Source of the DNA: Stercorarius parasiticus
Taxonomy: Eukaryota; Chordata; Aves; Charadriiformes; Stercorariidae
Assembly: GCA_013396915.1 (NCBI GenBank)
Contig: VWZL01000879.1
Span: 166,023 to 230,022 of the forward strand
Reading direction: 5' to 3'
DNA: 64,000 bases
This document shows, one piece after another, positions 1 through 13,299 of the stretch. Under the pieces are notes generated by a model that did not search any database, was not told the DNA's origin, and saw only the letters and a program-made list of their open reading frames with translations. Made by a program: the position numbers and the translations under genes. The stretch's first letter is position 1. The number at the start of each line of letters is the position of its first letter.

Positions 1-3000
1 TCCGTGCTGCTTCAGATGACAGCTAAAAGTTCACTTTACATGAAGAGGAAGGCTTCAGTTTTTACTCTGAGGAGGAAAGACCCGTTAAATGAAATAACAG
101 AAAGCTAAAAATAATGTTGTGGGGTTTTGGCTGTTTTTTTGTTTGGGTTTGGGTTTTTTGTTTGTTTTCGGTTGGGTTTTTTTAATAATGGAAATATATT
201 GAGGTAACTAATAATTAAAGAAAAGATTAACTTTGTTTTAAAACAATAAAGATACTTAACCCTTAAAGCTGCNTATGTTGATAATAGGTAATACGTCTCA
301 AGTGGTATATTCTGGGATGTATTAATTGCTTGGAGCATTTTATGAAGGATACTGATATCTAATACTAGTTTGAAAGTCCCTCTGTTTTTGCCCCCTGCGT
401 GGCTGCATAAGTGTATATGCATATACATAAATGTACACATTGACCACACAGACAGGAGTAATAATCTTAGCTTTTAAAATGTCCCAGTGCTAGCATGCTC
501 AACTTTGCAAACTTAACGCTCCTATTTTACATTTAATTTTCTGCTTTTGAAAAAAAAAAAAATCTGGTGGGGAAGACAAGGCGTCTGGAGTCATGAGGTT
601 GGCTTTCCTCCTGTGGAAGGTGCAGTCGCTCCCTGTTCTCCTCAAACAATGAAGTGCACTTAGCAGAGGGCAGGAGTGAGCTCCTCTGACCTACCTGGCA
701 GCTCTCCGTTTACAGCTTGTGCAAGCTGCGAGCTTTTCTTTTTCACTCACTTGTAGATAAATCATTTTGAGCTCTTTCAAAACATGTTTATTGCCTTATC
801 TTTATTAATCTAGGTAAATCAATGTAAAGTATAATGCCAGGCAAAAACTTTGCTCTTCAGAAGGGTCTAGAGCAAGCTTTCAGCTCGGTGCAGCCTGTGA
901 AGTTCTTTTTACTTCAGAGGCATAATTTTATAACTCATGCCGTGTTCAAGAACAGCTGGCATCGTTTTTCTCAAGCCTAGTAGAAAAAAAAAATCCTTCT
1001 CAAGCAGAGGCCAAATGTGGAAAATTTCTTCCCAAAAGATAATTGGTTGGAAAGTTCTGAGCATGAAGTTATTGTGGAAACGTGTTAGCAACATCAGTTT
1101 TAGTGGCCCTGACCAGGTGCCTGCTGTAATTCTGACAGAGATTTAGCAACTGTCTGTTCTTATTCAGCTAGCTGTACCAGAACTTAGAGTGTTTTCAGCT
1201 AAGCAGAGCAATGTCACAGAACAATGAAGAGGGAAAAAAAGCAGCTCCCTCCTTCAATGTGGGTAGAAGTAGCTTGGAAATCCAAGTGTTGTTATCCTGT
1301 TGTCAAGGGTCACTGACATCTACTCAACAATCACAACACTTCACCAAGCAAGCAGATGATTATTTTGTTTTGAAATCATACTATATTATACAACACTAAA
1401 GCCAAGAGATTTGTTTGCTGTACAATGCTGCTTCACCACTGCTGGTACCATTATTGCCCATGAGCTACAGACGGTACTAAAAACTGACAGCAAACCAGTT
1501 GTGTTCATTCTTGAACTGCTCCTGAAGTGAGCCAGCTCCTCCCTGCAAAGCAAACAGCGACTGTTCCTGTGCGCATTTAAGATTAGGCCACTGAAACATG
1601 TCCTGGCTTGAAATTCTTCAGTGAAAAAAGAAAATGAAACCACATTGAAAAATAAGCCCAGTTCCACTGTGTCACATAGGTTTTATTCTGCTCCCCTTTA
1701 AAACCAAAGCTAACTTGATCTCAGTAAAGACATAGGATCACACACCAGTTTAAAAAAAGAGATATAAAAAATTAATAATTAAGGCTATCAGGAAGTCAAA
1801 GTAAAAGGCAGTACAGCCACCAGATGCTCTGACGTTCTTTGCCAGTTTCATTTTCCATCTCATAAAATATCTTTCATTTGCCTCCCTCTGAACATCTACC
1901 GATCCTTTTCCATTTCATTTCTCTCTTTCATCACAAACTTCAGGGGACAGCTTACCTGCCAGAATAGCACTCATTTTACAGAGGTGACATTCGTGTTCAT
2001 TATTTCTACTTTCCCTTAAGCCAGGTACAGCAGCTCATCACCAGAAGACCAACATGCATTGGATCCTTCTCCCTCTTCTCAGACATGAGGTTGAATACCA
2101 CCCTACGGTGTGGTCCTTGCAGCCCTCCAGGAGTCTCCAGTGTAGAGGAAAGAATTCTTTCCTTTACCTTTTCCTGACCAAATCCTGCCTCCACATCCCT
2201 TGATGCTACTTCATATGCTGCAAGTATTTGATTTAAACTAAAATACGTCTGTCTCCTTGCTAAACAGAGCTATAGACCTCATTATACAGAGTAACAGACT
2301 CCCATCCTTACAGCTTTCTGCTGTCTCCTGTCTTAACATTTATGCAACTGCAGGATGTCAGTCAGAGTAACCCAATTAAAATCTCCAGGTCCCATCCAGA
2401 TCCTATGTTGGCTAATGGTCATGCAGTTCCATTAAACCTATTTGGTTTGGTGAAAATATAATGAGATGTAAATAAATAAAACGTCTAGTGATATCTTGAG
2501 TAAAACCCATCTCTCTGTGTGCTTTGCAGTTTTAATTGTATTAAATTTTGAAATTAGCTTAACCCTGACGGTTCAAATTTTTCCCTGCATGGCACATATA
2601 TGAGAAAGAGGTTTCCAGAACTCAGAGTTGTCATGTGGTAAAATCAGCACAGAATCAGGTTTTTTGACTCTGTCTGAAAAAGTATTCTCTATTTCTGTGA
2701 TGGGAATTAACCTTCACCGTGATTTTTGCTATGTGGTACATTCAGGTCTAAATCTATGTGGTAAGACTCCCCTGTTCCCCAGAACATGCATGAGTTTTGA
2801 GACAATTCTCCCATCTGACTGGACTAACACCAGAGTTGAAACTTGGGACTATTTTTTCCAAGGTTTAGATTGCTACTGCTTGAACTATGGGAGTAATCTG
2901 CAGTAGAATTAGCATCGGCCATCTCCACCCAGCTCAGGGCTCTTCAGCTGCCATCTGGGTACTCCTTGGACATCTGTGCGCTACTTACAAGAGTTTCTCA

Positions 3001-3255
3001 AAAAAGTGACTAAAAAACCCCCTGAGCCCACAGTAGGGAGGATCAAATTCACCCCAGAAGGTTTGGATCTCTATGAGGGTAAGAGGTCCAAAAACTGAAG
3101 AGAGTTAAAACCCACAGAGTTAGAGGACAGACTCTCACAGAGAATGTATGGCAAACCCTGCTGCCGGCTTACGTTTAATACCACTCAAGCCGATGAGTAT
3201 GTCTTGTGAAGGGAAATAAGTGCACTATTTTTAACTTATTTATTTAACACTAAAG
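1..3255. other. Unassigned non-coding DNA
   Basis: I see no recognisable gene, RNA gene or classifiable repeat here. Reading frames are short (up to about 114 codons), lie on both strands and resemble no family I know. A G/T-rich low-complexity tract runs from about 118 to 183 and a poly(A) run sits near 550. One ambiguous base is at 273. The DNA is AT-rich and could be intronic or intergenic. Confidence 0.6.
118..183. repeat. G/T-rich low-complexity tract
   Basis: The plus strand here is almost entirely G and T, with runs of T separated by GGG or GG. It reads as degenerate (GTTT)n or (GGGTTT)n simple sequence. The short minus-strand reading frame across it, rich in Lys, Asn and Pro, is a by-product of this composition. 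Confidence 0.7.
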
Positions 3256-3625
3256 ATGAAATTAATTTGCTCCTTGCATTTGCCTCCTCAGCTTACCTTT
3301 CCTTACTGCCTGTTTCCATCACTATCTGATAATCCCTCTAAATCCATTTATTCTCTGCTTATTATCTCCTTTTTGGATGCTCCTGTTCGCTACCCTCTTT
3401 TACTTTGTTTCAGTAATAGCCCCCTTTCCCATTTCCTCAAAACAGCAGCTTCTCCTTTTCTTTTGCCACTTCCCTGTTTCTCCTCCTCTCACTTCTCTCT
3501 TTTCCCTCCCTGTATCCCTGGATTCCGTCATTCCTCTTTCTGTTCCCTTTTTCCAGCATTTTTTCTCCCATAGGTCCTTCTGCTCCTGCCCTGGCAGCTT
3601 CCTAAGTTTAAATGAGTCATTTTAA
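3256..3625. repeat. Polypyrimidine-rich tract
   Basis: For about 370 bases the plus strand is dominated by C and T in irregular mixtures of TCC, CTT and TTT. The bias explains two overlapping open frames rich in Ser, Pro, Phe and Leu, which I regard as composition artefacts. No regular repeat unit is visible, so this is strand-asymmetric sequence and not a microsatellite. Confidence 0.6.
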
Positions 3626-4431
3626 TTTTCTCTTTCACTTTCTGTCATTTTACTTTTTGTTTCTCTGCTAATAAGATGGAGACACTGATAACAAAATTAC
3701 CAAGGGGTACAAGAAGATGTACGTTTCAGGACCAGATTCCAGTGCCCAAAATTACCATGAACTTTAATGGAACTTTACTAAATTAAATGTTCCACAAGGT
3801 TGTCAGTCATTATTACACACAGTGCTTTGGGAGTGCAGAGTCAGGGGATGGGGACGGGGAGGGGAGAAGTTACACACACAAACATCCCTTCTCTCTAGCT
3901 GAGACAGCCCTGACGCTGGCCCAGACAAGTATATCTTTAGTTCTGTCCTGCTGAAGCCTTTCAAGGTGTTTTTTTTTTTATCAGATGGACTTTGTGCACT
4001 GACATAGGAGCTGGCTGAGCACAATAGTCCGTAATTACAACTTCTGATCTCTTTGGATACATCCAGATCACAACCAACAAGGAAAAGAGATCCCACATAT
4101 GAAAGTAAGAAAGAATCACATCTTCAACTAATCTGAATAAAGCAAACTCACTGGTTCCACTGAACAAGCAAAATGATAGGCCAGATATATTAATTGCTCT
4201 CCATGCAAGTGTAAAGTATATCTCCTTTACGGTGCCTTTATAGTCCCATCCGTTAAATGGCGAGAAAAGCTCCATCTTCACAGATCCTCCCCTTCACCTC
4301 CCCCTCCCCATCCTTTCCACCTTGTAAAAGCATGCCAGATTTTTCTTCAGAGCATGAACTGAAGCCAAACAGCATAATGAACTTCATCAATGGCTTTACA
4401 TGTAAAAAAAAAAGATCACCGATTAAAGCAC

Positions 4432-4508
4432 TAAGACCTGATCCAACTGTTATTGAAGTCAATGGGAAGATTTCCATTGACTTCAATGAGAGATAAATTC
4501 AGCCCCCA
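4432..4508. mobile_element. Palindromic DNA-element (MITE-like) relic
   Basis: A near-perfect hairpin is centred at 4469/4470. The arm ATTGAAGTCAATGG (4452-4465) is the exact reverse complement of CCATTGACTTCAATG-type sequence at 4474-4487, and the inner bases extend the stem with a G-T and two A-T pairs around a two-base loop. The left flank GACCTGATCC (from about 4436) and a degraded right flank ending in CAGCCCC also look roughly inverted. A palindromic core CCATTGACTTCAATGG with GGATCAGGCCC-like flanks is, as I recall it, a common old non-autonomous DNA element in reptiles and birds. The family assignment is from memory; the palindrome is directly visible. Confidence 0.6.
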
Positions 4509-4751
4509 GGGACTATGAAAAATCAGCATTTAGTCACACTGGTTCTCAGCATAAAAAACTCTCCTCTTAAAATGAGTTGAAAGAAATGCTAGAAATTATT
4601 CACTGAAGGTGTACGTTTCCCTTAGGTGGACTAATGTAATTATGGTTTGTATGCCAGGTAAACAGAAAGGGAAGAGACTGAGAGAATATGGCTATTTTTA
4701 CTGGGATGAGTTACAAATATTTTGGATACGTTATGGAATCATCATGCTGCT

Positions 4752-4784
4752 ACACACAAATAAACACACACACACGAACACATA
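4752..4784. repeat. Short (CA)n-like microsatellite
   Basis: An imperfect run of CA dinucleotides interrupted by AAAT and CG. It is short and only useful as a marker of simple sequence. Confidence 0.7.
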
Positions 4785-5989
4785 CTCCCTATAAAAATTA
4801 CCTGTTCTCATTGATTGCCCTTGGAACTGTGCATCCTATAAAGGACACTCTAGGACTTGATATAATTAATGATACTTTAAACAGCTCTTCTCATCTGCCT
4901 GGTAAATATGTAAACTACAATTTGCCATAATAATTACAAATGCACATTTCTAATTATTAAACAGTGATTTCTACATAAATACCATTTCAGATACCAACAA
5001 TGCATGACACAGATTTGCAATCTACCGAAGATTCAAAACCAAGGCTGCCATTGCAGCTTTCACTCTGCTTATCATTTGTCCTCTCACCTACTTTACATGT
5101 GCCTTGCCATGAGGGGAACGCATGAATGATCTTAACTTGCAGCCTCTTATCTTCCCTGGTTTACTTTTTTGGCTTTAACTGTACAGTAACTTGCCCAGAT
5201 AATAAGAGCAAAGTGTAAGTAAAATGAAACCAATAGGGCTGCATGCAGTTTTAAAATTAGACTGCCTTAATTGCAATCATAGAGGCTTTCCCTAAGCCCA
5301 AATCCTGACCGCTCCGTGGGCACGGGAGGCTGCCGATGAGGTCACCTCAGCAAGGGGGAAGATGCAGGGTGTCACTGCATCCACCTGGGGTCCCCCCGTG
5401 ACTGTCAGTCCAGTGGGGTCACCACCCACTGTGGGGTAGGATTCATCTTCTGTCCAGTGACTCTTTGAAGCAAAACGGTTACAGAGAGAGAAAAGGGGAC
5501 TGCAGGATGCCCCTTGTCCATGGGCATGTCCTCACCATGAGGCTGTAAAGTCAGGCACAATCTGGTTTACTGTCTAACTGGCTCATAACTTCCTAACAGG
5601 ACAGCTTGAGCAGGAGAAGTCAAGTGTAAGGTTCCCCAAAAAGCACGGCTGAAAGATTTGTGGTTAGATCATTTCTCCTCAGAAAGAGGGGGCATGAGTT
5701 TCATCCCTTTCAGCCAGAGGTGAGAACCCAACTCAGGTTTTTCTATCCAGACCAAGTGCTCTTGCTGATGGAGTTTTATTAAAAGACCAGCCCAATCCCT
5801 GACCAATGTTTTACATAGTCCAAGATTAGAAGGGAAATTGGGGTCGTGAATGCCCCAGTCACAGTGATGATTGGATTGCAGTAAGTGGTAGTAAGTGGGA
5901 GAGATGGGACATTCATTTTCATCGTGCCCAGCTTCTGTCTGTGGAGCTGGGCTTTAGTCCTTCTACACTATAAATAATTATTAATGAGG
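4785..5989. other. Unassigned non-coding DNA
   Basis: No gene or clear repeat was recognised. GC content is slightly higher around 5280-5560 than in the flanks, but there is no CpG clustering and no splice-flanked open segment that I could support. Confidence 0.5.
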
Positions 5990-6135
5990 CAGATGAGGAC
6001 AGTGCTACTCACTGGACTGGGAGTCAGGAAATAAGAGGGCTCCTTATTTACCGTCTTTGTAATTTCGGAAAATCTGATGGGCTTCCTTTGGTTCTGTTTC
6101 TCACTCTATTGAAATGGATAATGGTATTTTACGTT
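5990..6135 (+). mobile_element. MIR-like ancient SINE, sense
   Basis: The segment aligns by eye with the MIR core and 3' half as I know it. First comes CACTGGACTGGGAGTCAGGA (6010-6029), corresponding to the part that follows the tRNA-like head. Next is a degraded equivalent of the ACCTTGGGCAAGTCACTTAACC region, then TTCTGTTTCTCACTCTATTG and AAATGGATAATGGTA, corresponding to the TCAGTTTCC, ATCTGTAAAATGGGGATAAT stretch. It is heavily diverged, with no target duplication left. The identification is by pattern only. Confidence 0.55.
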
Positions 6136-9100
6136 CTAGGGGGAAGTAGCTGAGATTCCCAAATGGAAATCACTGATACAGCTGGTGTACTTTATTTTTA
6201 CGTCTAATTTTAATTAGCATTCTAATGTGCCATCACACCTGTGCCTTTTGCTGCTGGATGCTCTCTAGATGCACTATTATCTATTCTCACTATTTAATGT
6301 GTGTGTCACAGTAGTATTTAGCAGCCTCAGGAAGGATTCTGGGTGTATTTTTCTTATATGTAAGAGTTTTATATCAAGCTCTGAATAGGATGACAGTCTC
6401 TCAACTGTCAAACAGAAGCCCAGATTCAGCACAGCAATTAAATCAGAGCTGAATAGGCCCTGCCCAAAAGTCTTGCCTAACTTAAGTCTTGCTGTTAATA
6501 AAAAGCTATAATAGCCTCTATAAAATATTGTAAGTTATTCCTATGGGATTATATTTCTCCTAACACATTTGGGATGAGAACACTGACAAGGTATAGTTTT
6601 GTGGTCTTTTGTCAAGGTCCTTATTTTGGCAGTTTTCTTATAAGCACAGGCTGATCAATTAATTTGTTATAAACCTTGGAAGTATAGTAATTTCTGTTAT
6701 TTTTCTAATAGAACAAAAGTTTAGAATTTGAGCAGATCTGAATTATTAAAAGAAACAAAAACCTGATAACTTTAAAGAGGCATAGGGCACAAAAGCAAAG
6801 TTTGACACAGAGAACAAAAGCAGAGTGTTTTGTCCACCTGTTACACCGAAGCCTGCATTATTAGTGGACTTTAGAGGAGTGCCTAGTTAGTAAAAAATAA
6901 CCATTTCTAAGGTAAATTGTCTTTTTATTATTCTTTTTCACTCTAATTCTTATTTAGAGGTAAACGTTTCCTGCGCTGAACTAGGAATGCAGAGGATTAC
7001 TATCTGGCCATTCGCATGCACCATCCCACATGCCTAGATGAACTCCGTGCATTTGAGGCCATAGGCTTTGCCGGCTGAAGCCTTCTTGGAAGCCTTCCAC
7101 TCTGAAGTGAGTCTCCCTGCAGCAGCAGGAATAGCTAATGCGTGTTGTGTATAAGCAATGATGACTGGTAAGAAAAGCATTTTGTAGGAGTTTAATGATC
7201 AGTTGGGAGTGTTCTCATCCCCATATCTGTGCTCAGCTTGGCATTTACTGACAGGAAAAGCCTTCCCCATCAGGTATTTTTACTGTTATACTTCATGAAA
7301 AAAATGTAAAATACAAAGAAGAAAAAAAGATTGGCTCTGCTTTACTAGTAAAAATTAAACTCCAAATGCAACAAAAAAGAAATAGTAGTAAAAGCAGAAA
7401 CAGGACTGTACCCAAGGCCCTGGGGACTGCAGGGACCAGAACTGGGAGGTAGGAGAGCTGTTGAATATAAAGAGATTTTGCAAGCTAAAGGAAGTGGGGA
7501 GAGAAGCAAGAAAAATTCATCAGGGCAGCTGCAGGAAAAAAAGACTTTTTGGTTGGTTGGTTCAGATCAGTTTTGTATTCATTGCTATTTGTTATTAATG
7601 GGTTATTTTGTCCCATGTTCTACAGAACCATCTCAGGCTCTTTACAGCATATGAGCAAATGTAAGAGTTAGGCAGACTTAGAAATATGATGCAGTTATTA
7701 AATTACTTTGAAGAAACAAGATGAAATGGGTGATGTTCTAAGTTAGGTATACTTCTAAATTAGCAAGTCTATACCTTATAACTTCCCTATATTTTTTGGC
7801 ACTGCTTCCTGGCACTATTCAAATCATAATTTGTACAAGCATATGTAAGATCTTGCTTATGCTGTGGCTTCAAGGATGAGGAAAATGAGAGAAAACCCTG
7901 CTGACCAGAGGGGATCGGCGAGGTGATGCAGAATATTGGTTAGTGTATAAGAGGGCACTTTGGTGGTTGTTTCTAGAGACAGAAAGCTGTCCTGTGAAAC
8001 TAATCTCCAAGAGGTACAGATGGAGCTAGTTAGAGTAGGCACTTCCTTTTATTGTCAGGACTTATCAAGACATTTAAGAACCAATGTGGGAGTTTCTCCT
8101 CAGATACCACTCCTGTCAAGTTCAGTGCAAGGTCAGCCCCAATTAATTTTGCAGGACCGTGCCCATAATGAGAGAGGACTGCTTCTCCAGAATTGCTGAT
8201 TATCATTTCAAGAGTCTGCTTGCTTTTGCAGATAAATATTGAAGGATTTTTAGTGGTACTTCACGGATGAGCATACACACTACTTTAAAACTGTAAGGAC
8301 CTAGTTAACCGAAGACACTATTCTCCGCTTATATACAGAAAAGAGACTGTGATACACAATCAGCCATCAGTCAGTGTGAAAGAGAAGGTAAACGCGTAAA
8401 AATAAAATACTCCTGTAATGGGTTGTTAGGAGCATTCAGCAGATTTCACTGTGACTTCATGGTGTTCTCTACAGGAATCCAATATTGTATTGCTCCACAT
8501 TAAGGGAGGGATTTACCATTTTTAAGGGCTCAGTTTCCCATCAAGGAAAGGGTAGTTCAAGTCTATTTAAATTTATCATATTTTCCCATAAATGAAAGCT
8601 GATCAAAGTAAAACATGCTTTACCATCCCATTTTAAAGAGACAGATTCCTGTCATGTTCTGTAGGGGAAGGCAGTTTCCTTGCTAATGCAGAAGTATTTC
8701 TTGCCCTTGCATAAACCAGGATGTTCCACGTTGTATCAGAAAAATTGTGAAATGTTTAGTAAAGTCTAATTCCAAATGACAGCCGTGTTGTGGCACAGAT
8801 AGGTATCTGGCAGCCCCCAGCTCAGACTGGCACTCCATTTTGAATTTATAGCCATGCCCAGCACTTCAGAAGGAGTTTTGCTCAGGTTGGGATTGCAGGA
8901 TCATTCCTGCGACTTGTTTGGAAACGATAAATTAGGCTGAGTGTTATGCTTCCTGGCTTTAGTGAGCCTGTATCTGTTAGTACCATTCATACACTACTTC
9001 ACTTTAACCAGTCAGATAAATCATCAGCCTCGTGGCTGGAGCAGAAACGACAAATATGACAGAGTACCCGAAACAAGCCATGAACTCTCTGTAGATATAA

Positions 9101-9534
9101 ATTGGCATAAGTGCTTTCATTTCATCACCCAAGGATTTCGCTTGGGATGGCTTAGCTTGACATTTTTTGTTGGTTATTTATTTTGTGTTCAAAGCATCTG
9201 TATGAAGCAGAGAGAATATGAAACCTAGCAGGCAACATTTAAATTTGGTAGGTCTTTTTTTACAGGTTTGTGTAAAAGTTGTGCTTTGTGCAAAAGTGGG
9301 TGTTCAGGCTCTGAAGTTTTCTCAACAATTTCCTTACTGGTCTGTAAAATCTCTTGAACTCAGGCTGTAAATCAGCTATGTGTTAGGCTGAGAGTGCTGG
9401 CAGCGAAAAAAGGCTTTCATAGCAAGTGAGATGTGCACACTGTTTTCTCTGAAGAGACTGGGGCTTAAACATGTACTCAAGGTGTTGGGTTTGGGTTTAC
9501 AATTATTACAGGTCACTATAACTTTTATTAAAAA
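6136..9534. other. Unassigned non-coding DNA
   Basis: No recognisable coding exon, RNA gene or repeat was found. Short open frames at 7960-8199 and 8941-9228 (plus strand) and 7857-8042 (minus) have ordinary composition and match nothing I know. AT-rich, probably intronic or intergenic. Confidence 0.55.
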
Positions 9535-9606
9535 CATATAATATAATATAATATAATATAATATAATATAATATAATATAATATAATACAATACAATACA
9601 ATACAA
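9535..9606. repeat. (ATATA)n / (ATACA)n pentanucleotide microsatellite
   Basis: About ten tandem copies of the pentamer ATATA/TATAA run without interruption. They switch to several ATACA copies and end in AAACAAAA. The change of unit at the right end indicates a T-to-C substitution that has itself spread by slippage. The minus-strand frame of repeated Ile, Leu and Tyr across it is an artefact. Confidence 0.95.
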
Positions 9607-12600
9607 AACAAAATAACTTTTCCATGAATGCTCTATATCCTTAAAATATCCATGCAGACGTCTAAGCATTTGTAGGTTTCATCACCAACTTGAATACATG
9701 TTTAAACAGTACCCTTTTTTCGTTTTTAAAATGACCATTGTACCTATTTTTGCAAGAAGTGCTGTAAAAGCAGCATTCCTGGCCACAGCCTGGCTCCTCA
9801 GGAGGCCACCAGCACATTCATGCAGCTTCTCAACCATCATGGGTGCTCCTGTCACAGGGTATTGGTAGGTCAGAGCCACAGGCCTCCTCTCTAAACTCGT
9901 TCCTGTAAACTGTGTAACAGGGGAACTTCAGCATCCTTTGGCTTCCTGACATAATCAGTTCTTTGAATCTTACTTATTTGTGAACGTGCCTGCTTACAAA
10001 CCGGGTGTCTGTGTGTGTGTGTGTGTTATAATCACCCTTCTTCTATTACCCTAGTCCAAGACTTGTCCTTACCTCTCATGGCACCTGCTGCATATCTCCC
10101 AGAGCTCAACAGAAGGGTTATTGGCTGAAATTTAGCGGCCACAGGAGATGAGATGAAATGAGCTAACAGTTGTCAACTATTATCATCATGGTGACTGTTA
10201 GCACCACAAGCGCCTACCAGCATAGTCATCACCTATTTTCCAAATCCCCTCTTCGGTTGCTACAAGAGTCTTTGCCCTTAACTCTTGAACTCAGTTCATT
10301 TTGGTCCCAATTCTCCTTTCACTTCCCCATGTGACCTCACAGACTCCAGTTCAGCTGCACTTCATTTGCACTAATGAAAAGAGAGTTGGGCTTTGAGTCC
10401 AAGTTCTCAAAGACCTTTGGACCAACATCCATGTACGCTTATGTGATAAGACACCTAAATATCTTGCAAGGTAGGAAGGGTAAGCATTCTCTCATGGCTA
10501 TCCTTCCTTTGACTATGGCATGGATTATTTTAGACTTTACATGTATGCCTTATTCTCAGTGCAATTTGTGAGGCCATATTTCCATTGATGTAAGCATTAA
10601 ACCAGTGGCAGGGTTACAGCAGACCCTAATTATATTACAGTTTAATAGGGAAACAGATTATGTCAAGTGGGAGGTCAGCAACATATTTTTGGAGCACATC
10701 TCAAAGTTCACCCGGTGAACTGGAAACTTCCTTTTACTGGAATAGTTATAGTTTGTTTGTTTTAAACTGGAAATATCCTTTCTGTGAGCTTCTCCTGAGA
10801 GCTATTTGGGACAAAGACAGCATGCAGAACATCAACCACAGCCATCAGCAGCAAGAGATCTGGATCCTCCTCCTTTTCAAACTCTCCTGTGATGGATTAG
10901 GATGGCAGCTTTGAAGTGGACAAGCTGTAGTAACCTAAAGCAATGCAAATCTCAGACTCTTTTAGAGAAAACCCTTGCCCTGGGCTACAAACACCCTGGC
11001 ACCCGGATCCTGTATGTGCCACAGTCAGAAACCTTTGTGTTCCTACGCACCTCAAAGTTTCATTTCTGCATAAGTGCTCAAATACATCTGCTACCCAACT
11101 AGGCTATGTCCAATGGGTTCCTGATACTAAATCTTCCCCTAGATCCTCTAAGGTATATGTTTTCTGATCATGCCTATCCTATGCAGCGTGAGTGAGCACC
11201 TGCACAGGGTAGTCATGCCTTTCATTCAAAGACTGGGTGTTTTTTAGGGCACTTGCTTCAAAGAAAGGAGAACAGGGATCAATTTCTGCTCTTAAAAAAT
11301 GCTTGCATAAAATCTTCGAGCAGCCCTGGGAGCGAGGACCAGAAACAGTTTTCTCCTGAGTCAGCTGTCCTCTATCTATTTTATGCATGGCCTCAGCAAG
11401 GAGCATGGAGGGTGGTCCTCTCCCCATCTATAGCCAGATCAAAAGAAATATGAGATTAAATGTCATTAGACATTCAGTGGAACTGAACCTGGCTCCTACA
11501 TATCCCTACTGAATCCTCAAAGGAAGCAGCGCTGCCTCATCCTTCCACCAGCATTTGCAAGAAAAAAGCAATGCCTTGCTAAACTGAAAATAAGAGACCA
11601 AAGCACAGGCAGAGATCTCAGATTTGTGGACCTCGAGAGGACAGAGGTGCCTCCCTACAGCCCGGGGGGCAAGCGGTCCCCCATCTCCCGCTGGGGAGGC
11701 TGAGCCGCTCCCTGCACACCTTGGTGGCTGATTTGGGAGCCACTTCAAGAAGTCTTCCAGATAAGGATCAAGACATGTAAGACAGAGGACCTAGAAGTCA
11801 GGTATTTTTGTGACTAGAATTTGGGTGGCTGAGCTTTTATGGGAACTCTGTTGGCTCCTGAGCCTCTTCAATAAGCTTACGTTTTACAGTAAGGACAGCA
11901 ATTATTAACGAGGTGTGAGAAACCGCTTTGTTTTCTCTTGCGATGATCCAAGCGCACCACCATCAGGGGCAACTCTCTTTTAGAAAGCAGTAGGGAAATG
12001 TTTAAAAGGAAAAAGTCTCAACACCTCCATAACCATCTAATTTGAACATGTAGTGGGACAGAACTATCGTGTGCAAATGTTGGTGATTGATTTAGCAAAG
12101 TTCAGTACACCTTGTAAACAAAAGGCATATTTCCATCCCAATGTAAAATACTGTTTTGAATTTTTCTGGAAATATCAAACTCATATTGATAGAAAAATGA
12201 AATAAACACATTAAAAAAAAAAGTTCATCTCTTCTTTGAAACACGCCACCTTATTCTAAAATAACCATATTCAGCCCAGCTGATATTCAAGATACTAAAG
12301 TATTTCTTTCTCTTTCCTACTCGAAAATGAAGCCACTCAGGCAGGTAACCACAGCATTGGAGTGCTTCATTTTGTTAAGCTTGATATAAACTTGTTTTAT
12401 AAGATACTTTGCCTATCAAATGACAGGAGGTCCTTTAACGTAAACACCACTGCAATTTTATTACATGAATGAGGTTTTTTTTTACTCTGAACAAGTGAAG
12501 GAATTTGGAAATCCTGACCTTTAAACACTTTCATGCATGCTTAATTTTAATTGTGCACGTAATCTCAGTGAGTCCAGTACTACTCATATGTTTAAATTTA

Positions 12601-13188
12601 AGCACATACATAGGTGTTAGCAGGACTGGGCTTTAATATAGCACAAAATCTAATGTCTAGCTTTTCAGTGTTAAAATTAGTATCTTGTTAAATTCAGTTT
12701 TCTAAGAGAAGTCATTGTATGAGACAAATTATAAAAATAATCCATATCTAACAAATACTTTAACTGATATATATGTTTATATATAAGGATAGATAATATT
12801 TCTAAATAGATATATAATTTGATACATAATATTTCTAAAAAGTACTAAGAGTCATATGGGGGACCTGACACATAACCTTGCGGAAGAAACCCTTAGAGGG
12901 ACGGCTACTGAGGGAGGAAAAATTTGGAAAACTCTTCCAGCCCACAGACACGAAAAAGCCATGTCACCCCACGCTGAAGCCGTCTGTCTGTCCTCACGCT
13001 AACTCAGCCCTTCTCAGCCCGTAAGCACATGCTGGGGAGCCATCGCCATCCCAGACAGCAATATTTGCCGTTCACCCAAGGGTTTCCCTGAGTATTTCCT
13101 AATAGAGCTCATGTTCCTGGCAGGTCTGCTCGCCTTTGCTGTGGTGGTGGTCTGACATTAACATCCATGCTCCCAAATCCCTTGGCAG
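9607..13188. other. Unassigned non-coding DNA
   Basis: No supportable gene. A short (TG)n run lies at 10010-10026. Small AT-rich blocks occur around 12720-12840. Several 60-85 codon open frames on both strands (for example 10660-10914 and 11506-11748) have no recognisable domains. GC content rises from about 12850 rightwards. Confidence 0.5.
10010..10026. repeat. (TG)n microsatellite
   Basis: Eight uninterrupted TG units. Short and unlikely to be strongly polymorphic. Confidence 0.9.
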
Positions 13189-13299
13189 CCGTGGAGGAGG
13201 TTGCTTGTGGTCTCCTGGCTGCCCTGTGGTGGGATACGGCAGCAGCCCGTGCTGCTCCATGCAGACCGAGGGAAGACAATGCCATCGGGGCTCATCCAG
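13189..13299 (+). other. Candidate exon (splice-flanked, GC-richer segment)
   Basis: A pyrimidine/AG junction at 13181-13188 (ending CTTGGCAG) and a consensus donor CAG/GTAAGA at 13297-13305 bracket 111 bases. All three plus frames are open and the GC content is clearly above that of the surroundings. This is compatible with a coding or lncRNA exon. The sequence resembles no protein I recognise, and the opposite strand is open too, so coding status is unproven. A second possible acceptor (ATGCAG) at 13257-13262 would give a much shorter exon. The flanking GC-richer block at 12850-13180 could be part of the same transcript or an enhancer. Confidence 0.25.

Noticed and set aside
3256..3625. Two overlapping plus-strand frames rich in Ser, Phe, Pro and Leu
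   Set aside because: Explained by the strong pyrimidine bias of the tract.
9376..9669. Minus-strand frame with repeated Ile, Leu and Tyr
   Set aside because: Direct translation of the pentanucleotide microsatellite.
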